The translations under genes were made by a program, and so were the position numbers. A stretch of 64,000 nucleotides of DNA from Clostridium_AD sp050717635 (GTDB lineage: Bacteria > Bacillota > Clostridia > Clostridiales > Clostridiaceae), in the NCBI RefSeq assembly GCF_050717635.1, contig NZ_JBOITO010000007.1, positions 62,001-126,000 on the forward strand, given 5' to 3'. Within the stretch, counting starts at the first letter, position 1, and every line of letters starts with the position of its first letter. Shown piece after piece: positions 17,173 through 27,079 of this stretch. The notes under the pieces were generated by a model. It was given only the letters and a program-made list of their open reading frames with translations, was not told the DNA's origin and did not search any database.

Positions 17173-18069
17173 ATGCATATAGAGAGTTTTTACTATTTTA
17201 ATGAAGTAGCAACATTTAAAAGTATTTCAAAGGTTGCAAGTAGTTCTCATATATCACAATCTGCTTTAAGCCAACAAATACAAAAGTTAGAAGATAGTTT
17301 AGGGTATAAACTATTAGAAAGAAGTAATAGAGGCGTAGAACTTACAGAGGAAGGTAAAATTGTTCAGAAATATGGAGAAAATATGGTGAGAACTTATAAT
17401 AAAATGGTGGAAGATTTAAATGATTTATATAAGTCAAATGGCATCATAAGAATAGACTCATGTTACACAATAGCAACCTATGCACTGCCTTGTACAATGT
17501 ATAGTATTAAAGAGAAGTTCCCACACCATAACTATAAACTAACTACTAATATCTCAAATGATGTAGAAGATAATGTTTTAAATGATATATGTGATCTGGG
17601 ATTTATTTATGGGAAGCCAAGGGACAGTTCGCTAGAATATTTTAAAGTTGGAGTAGATAGACTTATGTTAGTTTCTTCTCCAAAGCTTAATAATCCACTG
17701 CAAATTCAAAGTGAAGAATTAATAAAGTTTTCTATTATTATGTTAGCTGATAAATTAGAAATAGAGGAAAAATTGGATAAATATCTTAAAACTATAGGAC
17801 ATAGCTTTAAGGAATTAAATATAATGTTTGACCTTGATTCCATAGAGTCTGTTAAATCGTTGGTTCTTAATGGCAATTCTATGTCATTTTTACCATATAT
17901 ATCTATTAAAAAAGAGTTATATACGAAGCTGCTTGAGGAAACTGAGATTGAAGGATTGGATATGACTTATGAGGTATATCTGATAAACAAAAAAAATGCC
18001 TACAAGGATCATGGTGTAAAGGAATTTATAGAATATTTTAAAAAGATAGGAAAAAATAGCTTTTGCTAA
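17173..18069 (+). CDS. LysR-family transcriptional regulator
   Basis: This 298-aa regulator has the N-terminal winged helix FNEVATFKSISKVASSSHIS with QSALSQQIQKLEDSLGYKLLERS and ELTEEGKIV. A co-inducer domain follows at about 90-295. It is divergent from the split YeeE pair, and its stop overlaps the stop of the TusA-like gene. It probably senses a sulfur metabolite (CysB/CysL-like role), judged only from context. A GTTATAGTGCAATAT sequence at 17068-17082 resembles the dyads at 9538 and 12356 and might be its site. Confidence 0.9.
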   Translation: MHIESFYYFNEVATFKSISKVASSSHISQSALSQQIQKLEDSLGYKLLERSNRGVELTEEGKIVQKYGENMVRTYNKMVEDLNDLYKSNGIIRIDSCYTIATYALPCTMYSIKEKFPHHNYKLTTNISNDVEDNVLNDICDLGFIYGKPRDSSLEYFKVGVDRLMLVSSPKLNNPLQIQSEELIKFSIIMLADKLEIEEKLDKYLKTIGHSFKELNIMFDLDSIESVKSLVLNGNSMSFLPYISIKKELYTKLLEETEIEGLDMTYEVYLINKKNAYKDHGVKEFIEYFKKIGKNSFC

Positions 18070-18284
18070 AGTTTCGTTATCATAATCTCCCATATACCAT
18101 TCATTACTTCATCAAATTCAAGATGAATATCTTTGCGAGTGAAGTGGCTTTTTATTGATTCAGCAACGCAGCTATGGTCAGTTATAACTTTTATTGGATT
18201 ATTAGGTTTTGTTTTTTTTAACTCTTTTTTTATTTTAAGAACTGGGATTGGGCACATATCACCTAAACAATCTATTGTATTCAT
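18066..18284 (-). CDS. TusA/SirA-like sulfur carrier
   Basis: This 72-aa protein has the TusA signature CLGDMCPIPVLKIKKEL; the Cys of CPxP carries a persulfide. Start ATG 18284 is chosen because GAGG sits nine bases before it; a TTG at 18293 is an alternative. TusA-like proteins are known partners of YeeE permeases (the TsuA-TsuB pair), taking sulfur from imported thiosulfate. The gene ends tail-to-tail with the LysR gene, sharing four bases. Confidence 0.87.
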   Translation of the reverse strand: MNTIDCLGDMCPIPVLKIKKELKKTKPNNPIKVITDHSCVAESIKSHFTRKDIHLEFDEVMNGIWEIMITKL

Positions 18285-18434
18285 ATTAATCAACCTCGCT
18301 TTGCTATAATGATTACTGATACTTATATAATAACCTACTTGCTATATAAATATCAATATAAAGTAGTGTGACTTGTTGCTTTATTATACAAACATTAAGC
18401 TATAAATAATTTATAAAATTGAGTGGTGAAAGCA

Positions 18435-19580
18435 ATGAAAATACCCTTTAATAAAATATACTATACAGGAAAAGAATTATCATATATTGAAGATGCTATG
18501 AAAAGAGGATGCATAAGTGGTGACGGATATTATACGCAGCTTGTGACTTCTTTACTTCAGGAAAAGTTTATGGTAGATAGAGTTTTAATGACTACTTCAG
18601 CAACTCATGCCTTGGAAATGGCAGCAATATTAATAGATATAAGGCCAGGTGATGAAGTTATAATGCCTTCATTTACTTTCCCGTCAACGGCTAATGCTAT
18701 AATGCTACATGGTGGAGTTCCTGTGTTTGCTGAAATACAAGAAAATACCTTAAATATAGATCCTTCAGATATAAAAAGTAAAATTACAAATAGAACAAAA
18801 GCCATATTACCAGTTCACTATGGGGGTGTAAGCTGTGATATGGACGAAATTATGAATATAGCAACAAAAAATAATTTGTTTGTTATTGAAGATGCAGCTC
18901 AAGCGGTAAGCTCGAAATATAAGGAAAAGTTTCTTGGAACCATAGGCCATATTGGCTGTTATAGTTTTCATGGAACTAAAAGTTATGTTAGTGGAGAAGG
19001 TGGAGCAATAGTAATAAATTCTAATAATGCTGACTTATTAAAGCGTGCAGAAATTATAAGACAAAAGGGAACTAACAGGAATGAATTTTTACGGGGAGAG
19101 GTGGATAAATATAGCTGGGTGGATATAGGATCAAGCTACGTACCCTCCGATATTTTAATGGCTATATTGTATGCGCAAATTGAAAAAGTAGATGAGATAA
19201 AAGCAAAAAGAAAAGTAATAAGTGATTATTATAACAAAAGCATTACTATGTATTTAAAAAGTGGAATAATTAAAAAAAGCACATTTATTCCAAATAATTG
19301 TGAATCTAATTATCACTTGTTTTATTTGGTATTTGAAAGTGAAAAGGTTAGGGACAGTGTGATTTATAAGCTAAGAGAAAGAGAGATTTATGCAACAACA
19401 CATTTTATGCCGCTTCATTCTTCTAAAATGGGAGTAGAACTTGGGTATCAGAGAGAAGATTTAACTATAACTGAAAGGGTGTGCAAGTGTTTACTTAGAT
19501 TACCTATGTACACAGAAATGAGCAACGATGAAATGAACTATGTTGTAATCGCGTTAATACAAATTCTAGAGGAGATATAA
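18435..19580 (+). CDS. DegT/DnrJ/EryC1 sugar aminotransferase, WecE/ArnB-like
   Basis: This 381-aa PLP enzyme adds an amino group to a nucleotide-linked keto-sugar. Visible are TTSATHALEMAAILIDIRPG, DEVIMPSFTFPSTANAI, the VIEDAAQAVSS cofactor Asp and the Schiff-base Lys in FHGTKSYVSGEGG. The wording of the first motifs is close to WecE (RffA). Start ATG 18435 follows GGTGAA; GTG 18423 is possible. It opens a row of six same-strand genes with spacings of at most 33 bases. The sugar made is unknown. Confidence 0.85.
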   Translation: MKIPFNKIYYTGKELSYIEDAMKRGCISGDGYYTQLVTSLLQEKFMVDRVLMTTSATHALEMAAILIDIRPGDEVIMPSFTFPSTANAIMLHGGVPVFAEIQENTLNIDPSDIKSKITNRTKAILPVHYGGVSCDMDEIMNIATKNNLFVIEDAAQAVSSKYKEKFLGTIGHIGCYSFHGTKSYVSGEGGAIVINSNNADLLKRAEIIRQKGTNRNEFLRGEVDKYSWVDIGSSYVPSDILMAILYAQIEKVDEIKAKRKVISDYYNKSITMYLKSGIIKKSTFIPNNCESNYHLFYLVFESEKVRDSVIYKLREREIYATTHFMPLHSSKMGVELGYQREDLTITERVCKCLLRLPMYTEMSNDEMNYVVIALIQILEEI

Positions 19581-19582
19581 AT

Positions 19583-20320
19583 ATGCAGGAACGCATATCT
19601 GTAGTTGTACCAGTTTATAATAGTGAAAATTCATTAGAGAAGTTTTGTATAATTCTTTCAAAAGAGTTAAACAAGATCTGTAATGATTATGAAATAATTA
19701 TGGTTGATGATGGAAGCCATGATAATAGTTATGAAACAATGAAAAAGTTACATAGTATAGACGCTAGAGTAAAGATAATTCAGTTACATGGCAATTTTGG
19801 TCAACAGAATGCATTAATGTGTGGATTTCATTATTCAACAGGGAAATACGTAGTTACAATGGATGATGATTTGCAACATCCACCTGAAGAAATCTATAAG
19901 TTAAAGAAAAAAATAGATGAGGGATATGATGTAGTTTATGGTATTCCCATAGTAAAACAGCATTCTATTTACAGAAAAATGGGTTCTAAAATGACTGATT
20001 ATATGTTTAATAAAATATGCTCAAAACCTAAAAATATTAAAGTGAGCAGCTTTAGAATAATTAGAAACAACATAATAAAGGAAATAATAAAGGATAAAAC
20101 TTCTTTTGTATATATATCAGCAATTACTTTTAAAAATACTATAAACATTTCTAATGTAGAGGTTAAACATAATGTACGAAAATATGGGAAGTCTAACTAT
20201 AATTTTTATAAGCTCTTAAAATTATATATTAAATTATACCTGTATTATTCAAACCATAAGATTTTTAAGATTGTTACTTCATCAAACGAACAATTCAAAA
20301 TAAAACATAAACAGATATAA
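19583..20320 (+). CDS. family 2 glycosyltransferase, ArnC/DPM1-like
   Basis: This 245-aa transferase has SVVVPVYNSENSLEKF, the DDGS motif MVDDGSHDNS and the metal-binding MDDDLQHPPEEI. This is the pattern of enzymes that move a sugar onto polyprenyl phosphate. The usual C-terminal pair of membrane helices seen in ArnC and GtrB is absent, so it is a short soluble form, perhaps held at the membrane by its basic tail. It begins two bases after the aminotransferase stop, so the pair is surely co-translated. Confidence 0.82.
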   Translation: MQERISVVVPVYNSENSLEKFCIILSKELNKICNDYEIIMVDDGSHDNSYETMKKLHSIDARVKIIQLHGNFGQQNALMCGFHYSTGKYVVTMDDDLQHPPEEIYKLKKKIDEGYDVVYGIPIVKQHSIYRKMGSKMTDYMFNKICSKPKNIKVSSFRIIRNNIIKEIIKDKTSFVYISAITFKNTINISNVEVKHNVRKYGKSNYNFYKLLKLYIKLYLYYSNHKIFKIVTSSNEQFKIKHKQI

Positions 20321-20334
20321 AGGAGAAATTTGAC

Positions 20335-21564
20335 ATGAAATTATTAATACTTGGGGGAGGAAATTGCCAGCTAAATGCTATTTTGCGTGCAAAAAAAAAG
20401 GGACATACTGTTATAGTTTCAGATTACTATGAGGATGCCCCAGGGAAAAAATATTGCGATTATAGTGAACTTGGAAGTACGTTTAGTATAGATGACAATG
20501 TAAAAATATCTCAAAAATATAATATAGATGGGATTTTAACACTAGGTACAGATCAACCAATTTACACTGTAGCTGTAGTTTCAAAAGAGGCGAGAGTACC
20601 AAGCTTTCTTGATTTAGATACGGCAAAAGCAGTAACTAATAAAAAGGTTATGAAAAATTTATTTAAATCAAATTCGATTCCATCAGCTAAGTTTGCCTTT
20701 TTAAAGAGTGATTTTAGAGATTGTGAATTAGAACATATAACTTTTCCCGTTGTAATTAAGCCTTTAGACAGTCAGGGACAAAGAGGCGTATATAAATTAA
20801 ATTCAACTGCGCAAATTAGAGAATATTTTGATGATGTGCTTAGTTATTCAAGAGAAGAAGAAGCACTAGTTGAAGAATATTATGAAAATGATGAAATCAC
20901 AGTTAGTGGTTGGGTAGAAAACGATAATACTCATGTACTTACTATAACTGACAGAGTTACCTATGATAATTATCCAAGTATTGGTGTGTGTACTGCTCAT
21001 GATTTTCCATCAAAGCATTTTGAAAGTTATGCAAAAGAGATTATAGAAATAACAAAAAATATAGTAAAAAGCTTTAAAATCCATAATGGACCTTTATATT
21101 TTCAAATGCTTATTGGAAAAGAGGGAATAAAAGTTAATGAGATTGCCTGTAGAATAGGCGGTGCTTATGAAGATGAATTTATACCTCATTTAACTGGGAT
21201 AGATATATTAGATATGGTTATTGATTATTCACTAGGGAAAAACATTGATTATACAAGGCTTAGAGAATATGAAGTATTAAATAACAATAAAAAACTTTCA
21301 GTTCAATTATTATTTGCAAGACCAGGTATCGTTAGTTCTATAGGAAATTTAGGTAAAGTTAAAAATTTGCCTGGTGTAATTAATGCTAAAATTAATTTTA
21401 AACCGGGTGATGAGATAAAAGAAATTACCAATGCTACCCAAAGGGTTGGATATATGATAATTGAAGGGAATAACCACAAAGACTTAGTGGACAATATAGA
21501 TAGAGCATTTAATAATATAGCAATATATGATGAAAATAATAGTAATATGATTATTGTGTTTTAA
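20335..21564 (+). CDS. ATP-grasp ligase
   Basis: This 409-aa protein has an N-terminal pre-ATP-grasp nucleotide fold (LLILGGGNCQLNAILRAKKKG). The ATP-grasp core follows, with VVIKPLDSQGQRGVYKL (phosphate loop and Lys) near residue 140 and the metal-binding VNEIACRIGGAYEDEF near residue 263. The arrangement resembles carboxylate-amine ligases of the PurK/BtrJ/DUF4343 kind rather than carbamoyl phosphate synthase. It should join a carboxylate to an amine, perhaps the amino sugar made upstream, but the substrates are unknown. Confidence 0.8.
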   Translation: MKLLILGGGNCQLNAILRAKKKGHTVIVSDYYEDAPGKKYCDYSELGSTFSIDDNVKISQKYNIDGILTLGTDQPIYTVAVVSKEARVPSFLDLDTAKAVTNKKVMKNLFKSNSIPSAKFAFLKSDFRDCELEHITFPVVIKPLDSQGQRGVYKLNSTAQIREYFDDVLSYSREEEALVEEYYENDEITVSGWVENDNTHVLTITDRVTYDNYPSIGVCTAHDFPSKHFESYAKEIIEITKNIVKSFKIHNGPLYFQMLIGKEGIKVNEIACRIGGAYEDEFIPHLTGIDILDMVIDYSLGKNIDYTRLREYEVLNNNKKLSVQLLFARPGIVSSIGNLGKVKNLPGVINAKINFKPGDEIKEITNATQRVGYMIIEGNNHKDLVDNIDRAFNNIAIYDENNSNMIIVF

Positions 21565-21596
21565 ATTATTATAATGACAGGGAGAATGTACATATT

Positions 21597-22574
21597 ATGA
21601 AAAAGAATTTTCTTATAAGAAATATAATTATAATAAGTTTAATTATAGGTATACTACCTTTGATGGGATGCTCATCTGAAAATGACTCTAAAAATAACAT
21701 TAGCATTGCAGAACAATTTGGGCTAGCATATGCGCCTATACAAATAATGAAAGAAAATAAAATATTAGAAAAAAATTACCCAGGGGTTAAAATTGATTGG
21801 AAGCAGCTAGGTAATACTGCAGCCATTCGAGAAGCAATGCTATCAAACCAAGTAGAAGTAGGATTTATGGCTATTCCACCTTTTTTAATAGGCCTCGATA
21901 AGGGCATGGAGTGGAAGATAGCATCTGGGTTATCTCAGAGCCCAGTAGCCCTAGTTACAAACAATGAAAACATAAAATCAATAAAGGATTTTTCGAACAT
22001 AGACAGGATTGCACTTCCGCAACCTGGAAGTATACAACATATGCTACTTTCCATGCAGTGTGAGAAGGAATTTGGAGATGCTAAGAAATTAGATAATTTA
22101 CTTGTTACATTAGCACATCCAGATGCAATGAATGCGTTACTCTCAGCAAAAGATATTACGGCGCATTTTAGTACACCGCCTTATTTGTTTAAAGAGGTAG
22201 AACAAAAGGGTATTCATCAAATATTAGATGGAAAAGATGCTATAGGCGTAGATTTTACATTCGTGGTGGGGGTAACAACAAAAGAGTTTCATGATGTTAA
22301 ACCAGAGTTATATAAGGCCTTAGTGTGTTCGATAAAAGAGTCAATTGTGTTTATGCAAAATAATCCTACTAAGTCTGCTGAGATATTAGGTCCAATTTAT
22401 AAGATATCTAAAGATGAAGTTCTTAAATATATAACTAATAAAGATATGATATATACGGACGAGGTTAAAGGTGTAGATGAGTTTGCAAAATTTATGAAAA
22501 AGAATAATTACATTTCAAATGAGTTTAGTGATAAAAATAGCATGATGTGGGAAGATGTGAATTATGAAAAGTAG
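21597..22574 (+). CDS. NitT/TauT-class substrate-binding lipoprotein
   Basis: This 325-aa protein has a hydrophobic signal and a lipobox in LPLMGCSSEN. The two-lobe binding fold starts with ISIAEQFGLAYAPIQIMKE. It is distinct from the binding protein at 10470 and lacks the Trp-Glu-Pro hinge. It precedes its permease with an 11-base overlap. Its presence in one operon with sugar-modifying genes is unusual for this transporter class. Confidence 0.83.
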   Translation: MKKNFLIRNIIIISLIIGILPLMGCSSENDSKNNISIAEQFGLAYAPIQIMKENKILEKNYPGVKIDWKQLGNTAAIREAMLSNQVEVGFMAIPPFLIGLDKGMEWKIASGLSQSPVALVTNNENIKSIKDFSNIDRIALPQPGSIQHMLLSMQCEKEFGDAKKLDNLLVTLAHPDAMNALLSAKDITAHFSTPPYLFKEVEQKGIHQILDGKDAIGVDFTFVVGVTTKEFHDVKPELYKALVCSIKESIVFMQNNPTKSAEILGPIYKISKDEVLKYITNKDMIYTDEVKGVDEFAKFMKKNNYISNEFSDKNSMMWEDVNYEK

Positions 22575-23349
22575 ACTAATGAATAGTAAAATATTTTATA
22601 AATTATTTTGGAGTATTATCTTAATTATTATATGGCAAATCATATATGCATCGAGAAAATTTTCTCCGCTAATTTTCCCTTCTGTTTTCGAAGTAGTGGA
22701 TTCCTTATGTAAATCTATAGTTAGTGGCGAAATTATAGATGGAACTATATATTCATTAGAGTTAATACTAAGGGGCCTTAGTGTAGGTTTGATTTTGGCT
22801 GTTATTTTGTCTTCGCTTGCAATATTATTTAAACCATGTAGTGGGCTTGTAGAAACCTTAGTAAGTATTGCTCACCCACTTCCAGGAATTGCTTTACTGC
22901 CACTAATTATATTATGGTTTGGGGCAGGTGAGATATCTATTATTTTTATTATTGTTCATTCGGTAGTATGGCCCTTAGTCTTAAATTTACTAACTGGATT
23001 TAAATCCATCCCTAAAATATATAAGCAAGTTGGAAATAACTATGGTCTTAACTCCTTTGAAATTATAAGGCACATAATGCTGCCAGCATCCTTACCATAT
23101 TTTTTAACTGGGATGAGGATATCCTGGGCAAGAGCCTGGAGAGCACTTATAAGTGCAGAAATGATTTTTGGAGCAGCTGGTGGAAAGGGGGGCCTAGGCT
23201 GGTTTATTTTTAAAAATAGGGTATTTATGGATATAACCGGGATATTCGCGGGGTTAATTGTTATAGTGGTAATTGGAATGATAGTTGAAGATTTAATTTT
23301 TGATAAGTTAGAAAAAGTGACTATAAAAAAATGGGGAATGTCGATATGA
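22564..23349 (+). CDS. ABC permease, NitT/TauT class
   Basis: This 261-aa membrane protein has about six helices. The coupling segment SIPKIYKQVGNNYGLNSFEI and PASLPYFLTGMRISWARAWRA mark the SsuC/TauC family. The start overlaps the end of the binding-protein gene, and its stop overlaps the ATPase start (ATGA), indicating translational coupling along the operon. Confidence 0.85.
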   Translation: MKSRLMNSKIFYKLFWSIILIIIWQIIYASRKFSPLIFPSVFEVVDSLCKSIVSGEIIDGTIYSLELILRGLSVGLILAVILSSLAILFKPCSGLVETLVSIAHPLPGIALLPLIILWFGAGEISIIFIIVHSVVWPLVLNLLTGFKSIPKIYKQVGNNYGLNSFEIIRHIMLPASLPYFLTGMRISWARAWRALISAEMIFGAAGGKGGLGWFIFKNRVFMDITGIFAGLIVIVVIGMIVEDLIFDKLEKVTIKKWGMSI

Positions 23350-24101
23350 TTCTTGAAATAAAAAATATAACAAAGAACTTCATTCAAAATGGTAATAAAT
23401 TAGAAGTTCATAGCGATATGAGTTTTAGTGTTGTTGAAGGTGAGTTTTTATGTGTAATTGGTCCCTCTGGCTGTGGTAAATCAACGCTGTTAAAAGAAAT
23501 TGCAGGTTTCGAAAAAATAGATTCAGGCTCTATTACGCTAAGTGGGAATAAGATTTCAGGACCAGGAATAAACAGGATTATGGTATTTCAAGATTCTGAT
23601 CAACTTTTCCCTTGGAAAACAGTGTTGCAAAATGTTGTTTTTCCACTGAAGGTAAATAAGATTGGTGATTCTAATATGGAAAGAGAAAATATTGCAAGAA
23701 AGTATATAGATATGGTTAAGCTAAATGATTTTTGTGATTATTTTCCTCATCAGCTCTCAGGTGGAATGAAACAAAGAGTAGCTCTTATTCGCGCTCTTGT
23801 TATAAAACCTAAAATATTACTTATGGATGAGCCTTTTGGAAGTGTGGATTCGGAGACTAGAGATGAACTTCAACAAATGCTTTTATCCCTGCGTAAGAGT
23901 ATTAATGTAACTATCATTTTTGTAACACATGATATTCATGAAGCTATTTTACTTTCAAATCGTATTATAGTAATGGGCACGGGGCCACATAATATCAAAA
24001 GAATAATTAAAAATAATATACCTTTTCCAAGGACAGATAAACATCAAGAAATTTTGTATATGCATGAAAAGTTAAATGAATTAATGAAAATAAACTACTA
24101 A
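23346..24101 (+). CDS. ABC transporter ATPase, NitT/TauT class
   Basis: This 251-aa subunit has Walker A GPSGCGKST, a Q-loop region MVFQDSDQLFPWKT with the class-typical FPW, the signature QLSGGMKQR, Walker B LLMDEPFGSVD and switch VTHDIHEA. The start is ATG 23346, overlapping the permease TGA, with GGGGAATG upstream; an ATG at 23331 is less well placed. It completes the second importer. Confidence 0.88.
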   Translation: MILEIKNITKNFIQNGNKLEVHSDMSFSVVEGEFLCVIGPSGCGKSTLLKEIAGFEKIDSGSITLSGNKISGPGINRIMVFQDSDQLFPWKTVLQNVVFPLKVNKIGDSNMERENIARKYIDMVKLNDFCDYFPHQLSGGMKQRVALIRALVIKPKILLMDEPFGSVDSETRDELQQMLLSLRKSINVTIIFVTHDIHEAILLSNRIIVMGTGPHNIKRIIKNNIPFPRTDKHQEILYMHEKLNELMKINY

Positions 24102-24131
24102 TCATCGTCATAGATTATAATTAGTAGTTTA
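24092..24131. terminator. bidirectional terminator over two stop codons
   Basis: The arms AAACTACTAAT and ATTAGTAGTTT enclose about 18 bases and overlap the ends of both convergent genes. It likely stops both transcripts. Confidence 0.65.
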
Positions 24132-25680
24132 CTTTATATATTTTTATAGTCCAATCTTTTTCATTTATATATCTAGCTATTCTTATTCCGTAAGTTTTGC
24201 TTGTAAACTCACTAACTAGCGTACAATTATCATTAAGAAAGTGGTTCATTTCATCATAATAATAAAGATTACCATAAAAGGCATCCCATCTAGGACTTTC
24301 ACTATTAATAACATCCATTTCTTCAGGATAGATAATAAGCTTTATTTTATATTTGTAAACATAGTCCTTAAAGTTCATATTATTTTCTTTTAAAAATGCA
24401 AGATTCCTATAGTCATGTAATTTACCATTATTGAAATAAAATTCGGAATTTAAATTAGCTAAAACTATATCGTCTTTTTCAACAGCTTTTGATATATTAT
24501 TTAGATAATTATTATAATCTCCATTAATATAAGGATATATATTAGTGAATGTATTCATTGAAATAAGTAAAGCTAACCCAAAAGCTACTATATATTTATA
24601 ATATGATGGTAAATTTTCAAGTAAATACATAACTAAAATATAAAAAAGTGGAAACTGAAAAATAATGCTGGTTTGATTATATCTACCAATTAGTATAATA
24701 CCGATATTTAAAAATATAATTGATAAAAGTATACTAATAATTTGTTGGCTTTTAATTTTATTTTTTGTAAAAAATAGCTTTAGTATAGTTATTATGAAAG
24801 AAGATATAAAAATAAAGAATTGCAACGCAATATTAGGAGTATAATAGGTGCCGCTTATTCCATAATAAAGTTTATCATAAAAATATTTAAATTCACTTAT
24901 TTTATCCCAAAGTGAATATTGTACTTTCAATTGTTTCCCATAGTTAAAATAATCATTAATAAAATTAGGATTAAAGGATAAACTTAATAGTATAAATATG
25001 ACACAAAAAACTAAGAGTACAAGGCAATAAGTGATAAGGTTAGTCAGTTTTAATTTTTTAGTAAAGAGCACATGGTATAAATAAATAGCTATAAAGGGAA
25101 GAGCTATTATAAAACTATTAGGGTGTATACCTATGCTTAGGCCAATAATACATCCGAGAATCAGGTCTTGTTTAATTGTATGATTATAAATATTTTTATA
25201 AGTGAAGTACAATGCATAAATGAAAATAAATAAAATAACAATTTCTTGTCTTGCAAAATGAGAAGCATATATAAACTGAATGTCTATTGCTAAGAGCGTT
25301 GTAGCTATAGTGGATTTTGTTGAAGAATTAAAAATTTTAATACATAGTTTATAAAAATAATATAAAGTTAATAAACCGAAAATAAAGGAAATTAATCTGA
25401 CACTAAATATATTATAGCCTAGAAACTTTATAAAAATAATTTGAATAATATGAAAAATTATTTTTATTGCATGAGGATTTCGAGGATATAAGTCGAAAAA
25501 CGTCTCTGTACATGAAAAATCTTTAGTCTCTAAAATATTTCTTGATAAGCCACTAAGCCAAGATTCGTCAGAATGAATAAAGGGAAAATGGGTTAAAAAG
25601 CTAAAGCTTATAAGGAAATAAATGAATACTAATATAATTGTTATTTTGTTTTTGTTAAAAGTATCTTTTACAAATTTCAA
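24121..25680 (-). CDS. membrane glycosyltransferase, ArnT/PMT (GT39-like)
   Basis: This 519-aa polytopic protein has around ten hydrophobic helices. The first outside loop holds HFPFIHSDESWLSGLSRNIL, with the acidic Asp-Glu pair typical of GT-C enzymes that use polyprenyl-phosphate sugars, and NPHAIKIIFH follows. The C-terminal ~120 residues form a soluble outer domain. It faces the aminotransferase/GT2 operon tail-to-tail and could use the lipid-linked sugar made there. The acceptor (wall polymer or protein) is unknown. Confidence 0.78.
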   Translation of the reverse strand: MKFVKDTFNKNKITIILVFIYFLISFSFLTHFPFIHSDESWLSGLSRNILETKDFSCTETFFDLYPRNPHAIKIIFHIIQIIFIKFLGYNIFSVRLISFIFGLLTLYYFYKLCIKIFNSSTKSTIATTLLAIDIQFIYASHFARQEIVILFIFIYALYFTYKNIYNHTIKQDLILGCIIGLSIGIHPNSFIIALPFIAIYLYHVLFTKKLKLTNLITYCLVLLVFCVIFILLSLSFNPNFINDYFNYGKQLKVQYSLWDKISEFKYFYDKLYYGISGTYYTPNIALQFFIFISSFIITILKLFFTKNKIKSQQIISILLSIIFLNIGIILIGRYNQTSIIFQFPLFYILVMYLLENLPSYYKYIVAFGLALLISMNTFTNIYPYINGDYNNYLNNISKAVEKDDIVLANLNSEFYFNNGKLHDYRNLAFLKENNMNFKDYVYKYKIKLIIYPEEMDVINSESPRWDAFYGNLYYYDEMNHFLNDNCTLVSEFTSKTYGIRIARYINEKDWTIKIYKVNY

Positions 25681-25972
25681 AAAAGTTCACCTCATAATAT
25701 GAAAATATTTTATGATTTTAATTAATACACATGCACACTAGCTTATAAATTATAACATATATTTAAGTTGAATTATAAAAAATATATTTTAAATGGGAAT
25801 GGCTAGGATACCTAATAATTAAATGCAATATTAAAAACTGTTATATCTAAATCTAAAAAATGTAAAGTATAATGGATATGATATGTATAATATTTAACAA
25901 ACTTTGGAACATATATAGTATTTAAATTTATTTATTAGAATTTATGTATATAAAAAAGAATGGAGGAAAAAA

Positions 25973-26896
25973 ATGAAATCTATTTTAAAACTATTTTCAG
26001 TAGCAATTATTTTATCATTAGCAATTTTAACAGTTGGATGTGGAGCTAGTAAGTCTGGAAATGAAATTATTAGTGCAAAACAGGCTCTAGACTTAGTTAA
26101 GAAAGATAATGTAGTTTTAGTTGGTGTACAAAAACCTGAAACGACATTATATGATGATGAACATGTAAAGGGTGCTGTAAAGATTGATCTTAGTGATGTT
26201 ATTATTAATGAGCCAGTTGTTAATATGTTAGCACCAAAAGAGCAAATAGAAAAAGTAATGGGTAAGCAAGGAATCTCTAATAACACAACTGTAGTAATAT
26301 ATGATACTAACAATAATATGGATGCTGCAAGAGTGTGGTGGACGCTAAAAGTTTATGGACATGAAAATGTAAAAGTAGTTAGCGGTGGACTTGCAGCACT
26401 TGAAAAAGCTGGTGCAGAAATTACATCTGAAATGCCAGAGATTGTGACTGCAGAGTATGTGGCTAAAGATAAAAAGGAAGATATGATTGCTGGATTAGAT
26501 GAGGTAAAAGCACAAGCTAAAAGCCCAGATAAGAACACCATATTACTTGATACTAGGTCAAAAGAAGAATATGTGGCAGGAACAATTCCAGGGTCAGTTC
26601 TTTTGGAGTACATTAATAATAATTATAGTGATGGAACTTATAAACCAGTTGAGGTTATAAAAATACAATATATAGAGAATAATATAAAATCTAAAAATAA
26701 TGTAATAATGTATTGTAAAACATCAATCAGAGGAGCTCAAACATATTTGGCATTGTATAATGCTGGATATAGAAATCTTAAATTATATGATGGAGCTTGG
26801 GCAGAGTGGTCATCAAAGGGCGCATTACCTGTACAAAAGCCTGAAACAAATGAAAATTCCACACCTGCACCAACAGGTACACAAGATGCATCATAA
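25973..26896 (+). CDS. exported two-domain rhodanese lipoprotein
   Basis: This 307-aa sulfurtransferase has a lipobox (ILTVGCGAS) that places it on the outer face of the membrane. The first rhodanese domain has VVIYDTNNNMDAARVWW, where the catalytic Cys is replaced by Asp, as in the N-terminal domain of thiosulfate/mercaptopyruvate sulfurtransferases. The second has the active Cys in MYCKTSIRGAQTYLALY (near residue 248). A Pro/Thr-rich tail ends the protein. GGAGG precedes the ATG. It probably handles thiosulfate or polysulfide outside the cell. Confidence 0.87.
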   Translation: MKSILKLFSVAIILSLAILTVGCGASKSGNEIISAKQALDLVKKDNVVLVGVQKPETTLYDDEHVKGAVKIDLSDVIINEPVVNMLAPKEQIEKVMGKQGISNNTTVVIYDTNNNMDAARVWWTLKVYGHENVKVVSGGLAALEKAGAEITSEMPEIVTAEYVAKDKKEDMIAGLDEVKAQAKSPDKNTILLDTRSKEEYVAGTIPGSVLLEYINNNYSDGTYKPVEVIKIQYIENNIKSKNNVIMYCKTSIRGAQTYLALYNAGYRNLKLYDGAWAEWSSKGALPVQKPETNENSTPAPTGTQDAS

Positions 26897-26908
26897 AAAT
26901 TAATATAA

Positions 26909-26947
26909 TAAACAGTTAGATACTTATAGGTGTCTAACTGTTTTTTT
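26909..26947 (+). terminator. terminator after the first rhodanese lipoprotein gene
   Basis: The arms AAACAGTTAGATAC and GTGTCTAACTGTTT are followed by seven or more T residues, giving a clear Rho-independent terminator. Confidence 0.85.
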
Positions 26948-27079
26948 TATTTAAGTTATATGTTTATGTAATATAAGTATAACTTTATTTAATACAGTAT
27001 AACAAATTCCATAAACAAAGTTCCACATTATCTTGGTATAATGAAATTGTTAATAAAATAACATATAGGGGGAACAAAT

